In this document: positions 5,588 to 9,310 of the stretch, in pieces
Layout: each line of letters starts with the position of its first letter
Position numbering within the stretch: position 1 is the stretch's first letter
Assembly: GCA_001801285.1 (NCBI GenBank)
Contig: MGXG01000066.1
Coordinates: forward strand, 1-9,310
Origin: Gammaproteobacteria bacterium GWE2_37_16
GTDB taxonomy: Bacteria; Pseudomonadota; Gammaproteobacteria; UBA9339
Reading direction: 5' to 3'
DNA: 9,310 bases
Program-made: the position numbers and the translations under genes
The notes under the pieces: model-generated
What the model saw: only the letters and a program-made list of their open reading frames with translations
Told to the model about the DNA's origin: nothing
Database searches by the model: none

Positions 5588-7566
5588 ATATCTACAAATT
5601 TTTTATTTAATTGATCTATCTCATCTCTTGCCTTAGCCGCCTCTTCAAATTCTAAATTGCGCGCATATTTGTACATTTGTTTTTCCAATATTTTAATTTT
5701 TTTCATAATTTTTTCTGGCGTTAAAAAAATATCTTCAGGTTTCTCTTTTGCAAGTTGTGAATCTTTTGCGTCAGCATGTGCATCTGCCATAATATCAAGA
5801 ATTTTTGTGGCTATGCTCTTAGGAGTAATATTATGTTCCCGATTAAACTTAATTTGAATTTCACGGCGACGCGTCATTTCATCGATTGCACTTTGCATTG
5901 AGCCAGTCATACGGTCTGCATACATGATTACTTTACCGTGTAAATTACGTGCCGCCCTACCACTAGTTTGGATCAACGAACGCGTGGAACGCAAAAATCC
6001 TTCCTTATCGGCATCTAAAATTGCTACTAAAGAAACTTCCGGCAAATCCAGTCCCTCACGCAATAAATTAATACCGATTAACACATCAAAAACACCCAAG
6101 CGTAGATCTCTTAAAATCTCCACTCGCTCAACCGTATCGATATCAGCATGCAAATAACGCACCTTAATTCCGTGTTCCGCCATATATTCGCTCAAATCTT
6201 CCGCCAAACGCTTGGTTAGTGTAGTAACTAAAACTCTTTCTTGAACCGCTACACGTTTTTTAATTTCGGAAAATAAATCATCAACCTGTGTGCCGGCTGG
6301 TCGAATTTCAACTTCAGGATCAATTAATCCAGTCGGACGCACCAATAATTCAATAATCGCATCGGCATGTTCCAGCTCATAAGTGCCCGGCGTTGCTGAA
6401 ATATAAATCGTCTGAAAAGCAAACTTTTCAAATTCGTCAAAACGCAAAGGTCGATTATCCAAAGCCGATGGCAAACGAAAACCATATTGCACTAAAGTTT
6501 CTTTACGCGAACGATCGCCTTTGTACATCGCGCCAATTTGCGAAACCGTTACATGAGATTCATCGATCAATAAAAGCGCATCTTTGGGTAAATAATCAAG
6601 TAGAACTGGTGGTGGCTCGCCTATTTTGCGCCCCGACAAGTAACGCGAATAATTTTCTATACCATTGCAATAGCCAAGTTCCAAAAGCATTTCCATATCA
6701 TAACGCACACGCTCCCCAAGTCGCTGCGCTTCAACCAATTTGTTGGCAGCATACAATTCCTCTAATCGCACCGCTAAATCAACACGAATTTGTTCTACCA
6801 AAGCTTTAACTTTACCTCTTTCAGAAACGTAATGACTTTTCGGGAAAATCATCACGCGCTCAGTGCGACGAATGATTTTATTCGTTAGTGGATCAAAATA
6901 AAAAATCCCCTCGATAAGATCATCAAACAACTGAATACGAATCGCATCACGTTCTGCTTCAGCTGGAAAAATATCGATCATATCACCACGCACCCTATAG
7001 GTACCGCGCTGTAATTCAATATCATTGCGTGTATATTGCAATTCCGCAAGACGACGCAAAAAATCGCGTTGTTCAATTTTTGTTCCAACAACAATTGGGA
7101 CAGACAATTTCAAATAAGCTTCAGGATCACCCAAACCATAAATTGCCGACACGGTTGCAACAACAATTACATCACGACGTTCCAAAACAGCACGTGTTGC
7201 CGACAAACGCATTTGCTCAATATGTTCATTAATAGCTGAATCTTTTTCGATGTACGTGTTGGTAGCGGGAACGTATGCTTCCGGCTGATAGTAATCGTAA
7301 TAAGAAACGAAATATTCGACGGCATTATGCGGGAAAAAAGACTTCATTTCGCCGTACAATTGTGCGGCTAAAGTTTTGTTATGCGCCATCAACAAGGTCG
7401 GGCGTTGTACTTTTTCTATAACATTGGCAACAGTAAAAGTTTTACCGCACCCTGTCACACCAAGTAAAACTTGCCGCGCCATGTTCGCACGCAAGCCTTG
7501 CACCAATTTGGTAATTGCTTCTGGCTGCTCGCCAGCTGGAGAAAATTTGGATTCAAGTTGGAACAT
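5584..7566 (-). CDS. uvrB: UvrABC excinuclease subunit B
   Basis: UvrB is the damage-verifying helicase-like subunit of nucleotide excision repair: UvrA loads it at a lesion, and it then recruits UvrC for dual incision. The 660-residue protein is complete (E. coli 673). The Walker A motif GVTGCGKT is at 36-43 with Lys42. The beta-hairpin that clamps DNA contains YYDYYQPEAYVP (89-100). Motif II is DESH (335-338), ISATPGTYE (389-397) is motif III, GINLLREGLDLPE (498-510) is motif V and QTSGRAARN (533-541) is motif VI. The C-terminal UVR domain (about 620-656, NLEFEEAAKARDEI) binds UvrC. The ATG gives the expected family N-terminus FKFSPAGEQPEAI-like but has no clear Shine-Dalgarno sequence. A TATTAT -10 box (7626-7621) without a good -35 is the best promoter candidate. 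No LexA box (CTG-N10-CAG) is seen upstream. The odd point is Cys40 where Ser is near-universal. Confidence 0.98.
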   Translation of the reverse strand: MFQLESKFSPAGEQPEAITKLVQGLRANMARQVLLGVTGCGKTFTVANVIEKVQRPTLLMAHNKTLAAQLYGEMKSFFPHNAVEYFVSYYDYYQPEAYVPATNTYIEKDSAINEHIEQMRLSATRAVLERRDVIVVATVSAIYGLGDPEAYLKLSVPIVVGTKIEQRDFLRRLAELQYTRNDIELQRGTYRVRGDMIDIFPAEAERDAIRIQLFDDLIEGIFYFDPLTNKIIRRTERVMIFPKSHYVSERGKVKALVEQIRVDLAVRLEELYAANKLVEAQRLGERVRYDMEMLLELGYCNGIENYSRYLSGRKIGEPPPVLLDYLPKDALLLIDESHVTVSQIGAMYKGDRSRKETLVQYGFRLPSALDNRPLRFDEFEKFAFQTIYISATPGTYELEHADAIIELLVRPTGLIDPEVEIRPAGTQVDDLFSEIKKRVAVQERVLVTTLTKRLAEDLSEYMAEHGIKVRYLHADIDTVERVEILRDLRLGVFDVLIGINLLREGLDLPEVSLVAILDADKEGFLRSTRSLIQTSGRAARNLHGKVIMYADRMTGSMQSAIDEMTRRREIQIKFNREHNITPKSIATKILDIMADAHADAKDSQLAKEKPEDIFLTPEKIMKKIKILEKQMYKYARNLEFEEAAKARDEIDQLNKKFVDI

Positions 7567-7657
7567 TTAAAAGATTTTATGTTAAGCAAGAGGCGTCGGC
7601 AACTTAAATTTTCCCGTGCCATAATAGACAAATATAGATACCAAATATCTTGATTTA

Positions 7658-7690
7658 TTACAAATTAGGAGTTAAACTACTAATTTGTAA
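7658..7690. promoter_or_regulatory. 33-bp near-perfect palindrome before the DUF4143 gene
   Basis: Arms TTACAAATTAG (7658-7668) and CTAATTTGTAA (7680-7690) are perfectly complementary. The intervening 11 nt continue the symmetry: AGTT (7670-7673) pairs with AACT (7675-7678) around a central A at 7674. Only G7669/A7679 fails, so 15 of 16 pairs match. It lies in the uvrB-DUF4143 divergent region, ending 24 nt before the DUF4143 ATG. A candidate promoter (TTGATT 7650-7655, TAAACT 7673-7678, 17-nt spacer) would have its -10 box at the palindrome centre. It is either a dimer or tetramer operator or a hairpin in the leader. There is no T run, so it is not a typical terminator. Confidence 0.65.
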
Positions 7691-7714
7691 CAATTATTAA
7701 GCTAACTAAATTAT

Positions 7715-8893
7715 ATGATTCAAAGACAACTAGAAAAACATTTATTGCGTTTAGCAAAGCAATACCCAGTCGTTACTTTAACTGGTCCTCGTCAATCAGG
7801 GAAAACTACTATTTGTAAAAAAGTTTTTCCTGAATATGAATATGTGAATTTGGAAGATTTAGAAACCAGGCAATTTGCATTTCATGACCCTAAAGGTTTT
7901 CTCAATCAATTTCAAAATGGTGTGATTATTGATGAAATTCAACGCATTCCAGATTTAACTTCTTTGATCCAGGTAATCGTAGATAACGACGCAAAATCTT
8001 CCAAACATTTTATTTTAACCGGTTCACAACAATTTGAAGTAATTAATGCAATTAATCAGTCTCTTGCCGGTCGCAGTGCCATTGCCCGTTTATTGCCATT
8101 TTCTTATACCGAACTATATACACGCGATGACGAACCATCTATGAGCACTATTTTATATACTGGCTTTTACCCTAGAATCCATGACAAAAATCTTAACCCA
8201 ACTGAAGCGTTATCGTTTTACTTAACCACCTATATTGAAAGAGATCTGCGTCAATTAATTAATATACGTGAATTATCAACTTTTGAACGTTTTTTAAAAT
8301 TATGTGCGGCTAATATTGGTCAATTAACAAATTACTCTCAATTAGCGAATGATTGCGGAGTAAACCAAGCTACAGTAAAATCATGGTTATCGCTTCTTAA
8401 AGCAAGTTATATTATTTTTGAACTACAACCACATTTTAAAAATTTCCATAAACGATTAACCAAATCTTCTAAAATTTATTTTTACGATATTGGTCTGGCT
8501 TCTTATTTACTGGGAATTACTAATCAACAACACATAGAACAACATCCACTTAAAGGATTCTTATTTGAAAATTTTATAGTCTGCGAACTCATTAAAAATC
8601 GATATAACAATGTCCGCGAAAGCAATTTATTCTTTTTTCGTGATCATGTTGGAAATGAAGTTGATGTAATACTTGATTATGGTCAAAAATTAATTCCTAT
8701 TGAAATAAAATCTTCACAAACCATGAACTCTGCTTTTTTAAAAGGTCTAAATTACTATAAAAAAATCTCCGCGCAACCTGCTGTCGAATCATTTTTAATT
8801 TATGGTGGTAGCAACAGTAGCCAACAAAACGGTACTACTATATTTGATTTTCATAATTTGGCTGATTTATATCGAAAACTTGAAGAAGTATAA
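7715..8893 (+). CDS. AAA-type ATPase with DUF4143 C-terminal domain
   Basis: The 392-residue protein has the usual layout of the widespread AAA_14 plus DUF4143 family. Walker A is GPRQSGKTT (24-32), Walker B is GVIIDEIQRIP (69-79) with Asp73 and Glu74, and a sensor-like strand ILTGSQQF follows at 100-107. GRSAIARLLPFSYTEL (119-134) is a family signature. Residues about 200-240 (LTNYSQLANDCGVNQATVKSWL) look like a winged helix. The C-terminal part contains LFENFIVCEL (283-292) and GNEVDVILDYGQKLIPIEIKSS (313-334, two blocks), where Asp317, Glu330 and Lys332 fit a PD-(D/E)XK nuclease-like core. Length is normal and no truncation is seen. The cellular role of the family is not settled; such genes are patchily distributed and often lie near mobile elements, as here. 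The ATG has no Shine-Dalgarno sequence. It is divergent from uvrB, with a long palindrome upstream and an IS remnant downstream. Confidence 0.93.
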   Translation: MIQRQLEKHLLRLAKQYPVVTLTGPRQSGKTTICKKVFPEYEYVNLEDLETRQFAFHDPKGFLNQFQNGVIIDEIQRIPDLTSLIQVIVDNDAKSSKHFILTGSQQFEVINAINQSLAGRSAIARLLPFSYTELYTRDDEPSMSTILYTGFYPRIHDKNLNPTEALSFYLTTYIERDLRQLINIRELSTFERFLKLCAANIGQLTNYSQLANDCGVNQATVKSWLSLLKASYIIFELQPHFKNFHKRLTKSSKIYFYDIGLASYLLGITNQQHIEQHPLKGFLFENFIVCELIKNRYNNVRESNLFFFRDHVGNEVDVILDYGQKLIPIEIKSSQTMNSAFLKGLNYYKKISAQPAVESFLIYGGSNSSQQNGTTIFDFHNLADLYRKLEEV

Positions 8894-8911
8894 ATTATTG
8901 CATTTAGTAAA

Positions 8912-8922
8912 TTACAGATTAG
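8912..8922 (+). repeat. TTACAGATTAG, near-copy of the upstream palindrome arm
   Basis: This 11-mer differs at one base from TTACAAATTAG at 7658-7668. The two copies are direct repeats bracketing the DUF4143 gene, 18 nt after its stop. A 12-bp palindrome CAAAAATTTTTG follows at 8924-8935. The match is short and AT-rich, so chance is possible. Confidence 0.3.
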
Positions 8923-8964
8923 CCAAAAATTTTTGTACACGACAAACTTTTAGTATGAAAAAAT

Positions 8965-9310
8965 GGTTCTGTCAACACTGAGTCCAAATTACATATTTGG
9001 CTACTGGCTTGATTAAGCTTATCATTAGATTTTCTAAAAATATATGATAATCAAATACATTGCCCACGCTGCCAGTCAATAAACATACAACAAATAAAAA
9101 AGAAAACCGTTTTGAACTACGGGTAATTCCGTTGCTCTAGTTGTGGCGGGCAATATAATGAACGCACGGGAGCAAAATTGAATTTTATTGAATACAAAAC
9201 CGAAGTGGTAATGATCGCGGTGCACTATTATTACCGTTTCAAAGTAAGCCTTGATGATGTTGTAGAATTGATGAGTATGCGGGGATTTAATCTTTGTCAT
9301 CAAACTGTTC
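8965..9310 (+). mobile_element. left end of an IS6-like insertion sequence, cut by the window edge
   Basis: GGTTCTGTCAACA at 8965-8977 fits the outer bases of IS6-family terminal inverted repeats (GGTTCTGT or GGCACTGT type). It stands about 80 bp before the ATG of the transposase remnant, a normal spacing for the family. The 8 bases just outside, 8957-8964 (GAAAAAAT), would be one copy of the target duplication if it survives. An internal inverted repeat CCAAAT-TACAT-ATTTGG lies at 8984-9000. The right end is outside the window, so completeness cannot be judged. Confidence 0.6.
9044..9310 (+). pseudogene. decayed IS6-like transposase, N-terminal part
   Basis: The reading frame from 9061 gives a zinc ribbon (CPRC at 9061-9072, CSSC at 9133-9144), then QYNERTGAKLNFIEYKTE and VHYYYRFKVSLDDVVELMSM, then RGFNLCHQTV at the right edge. 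This is the N-terminal pattern of IS6-like DDE transposases with a zinc ribbon, just before the helix-turn-helix and catalytic core. Two lesions are seen. The likely start ATG (9044) is in a different frame from the zinc ribbon, implying a one-base indel at about 9045-9060. An in-frame TAA stands at 9124-9126, where the family has a residue before FRC, possibly Gln (CAA to TAA). The catalytic residues lie outside the window. It should be non-functional as read. Confidence 0.75.

Noticed and set aside
6393..6809. 138-codon open frame on the plus strand inside uvrB
   Set aside because: It is antisense to a fully conserved part of uvrB, and its translation shows no domain or compositional sign of a real protein.
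7567..7660. LexA box upstream of uvrB
   Set aside because: No CTG-N10-CAG or near match is present between the uvrB start and the palindrome.
8924..8935. CAAAAATTTTTG as terminator of the DUF4143 gene
   Set aside because: The stem has almost no G or C, leaves no loop and is not followed by a T run; such A/T palindromes are common in this composition.
9076..9303. 75-codon open frame on the minus strand at the right edge
   Set aside because: It is the shadow of the transposase remnant, whose zinc ribbon and conserved residues read on the plus strand.

Overview
The window comes from an AT-rich bacterial chromosome, most likely a gammaproteobacterium. The signs are an AsmA-type envelope protein, a tRNA-Phe with all 3' CCA bases encoded, a GreA very close in sequence to the enterobacterial protein, and an ordinary UvrB. 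Two long orphan proteins with Ser/Pro-rich linkers and acidic C-termini suggest a host-associated lineage, perhaps Legionellales-like. That lineage guess is inference only: no secretion-system gene is present.

Layout, left to right. The 3' part of an AsmA-family gene (+) runs in from the left edge. Next come a REP-like inverted pair, a T-rich tract and a well-formed promoter with a 12-bp palindrome in its spacer, driving tRNA-Phe(GAA). A 302-residue orphan gene (+) follows, with its own TATAAT box and Shine-Dalgarno sequence. It converges on an alpha/beta hydrolase gene (-). A divergent intergenic region with a second REP-like pair separates the hydrolase from greA (+). greA converges with only 4 nt between stops on a 527-residue proline-rich orphan gene (-), which lies directly downstream of uvrB (-). 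uvrB is divergent from an AAA ATPase/DUF4143 gene (+), and their shared intergenic region holds a 33-bp near-perfect palindrome. The window ends inside a decayed IS6-like insertion sequence whose left end is visible at about 8965.

The genes do not form one pathway. Envelope (AsmA), translation (tRNA-Phe), transcription elongation (GreA) and DNA repair (UvrB) genes form a housekeeping background. Interspersed are accessory items: two unrecognised possible effector-like proteins, a DUF4143 ATPase and an IS remnant. No complete new multi-gene system is evident. The points most worth following are the four-copy REP-like family with its GTAG head, the 33-bp palindrome before the DUF4143 gene, the palindrome in the tRNA promoter, and the two orphan proteins, which are also the only genes here with clear Shine-Dalgarno sequences.
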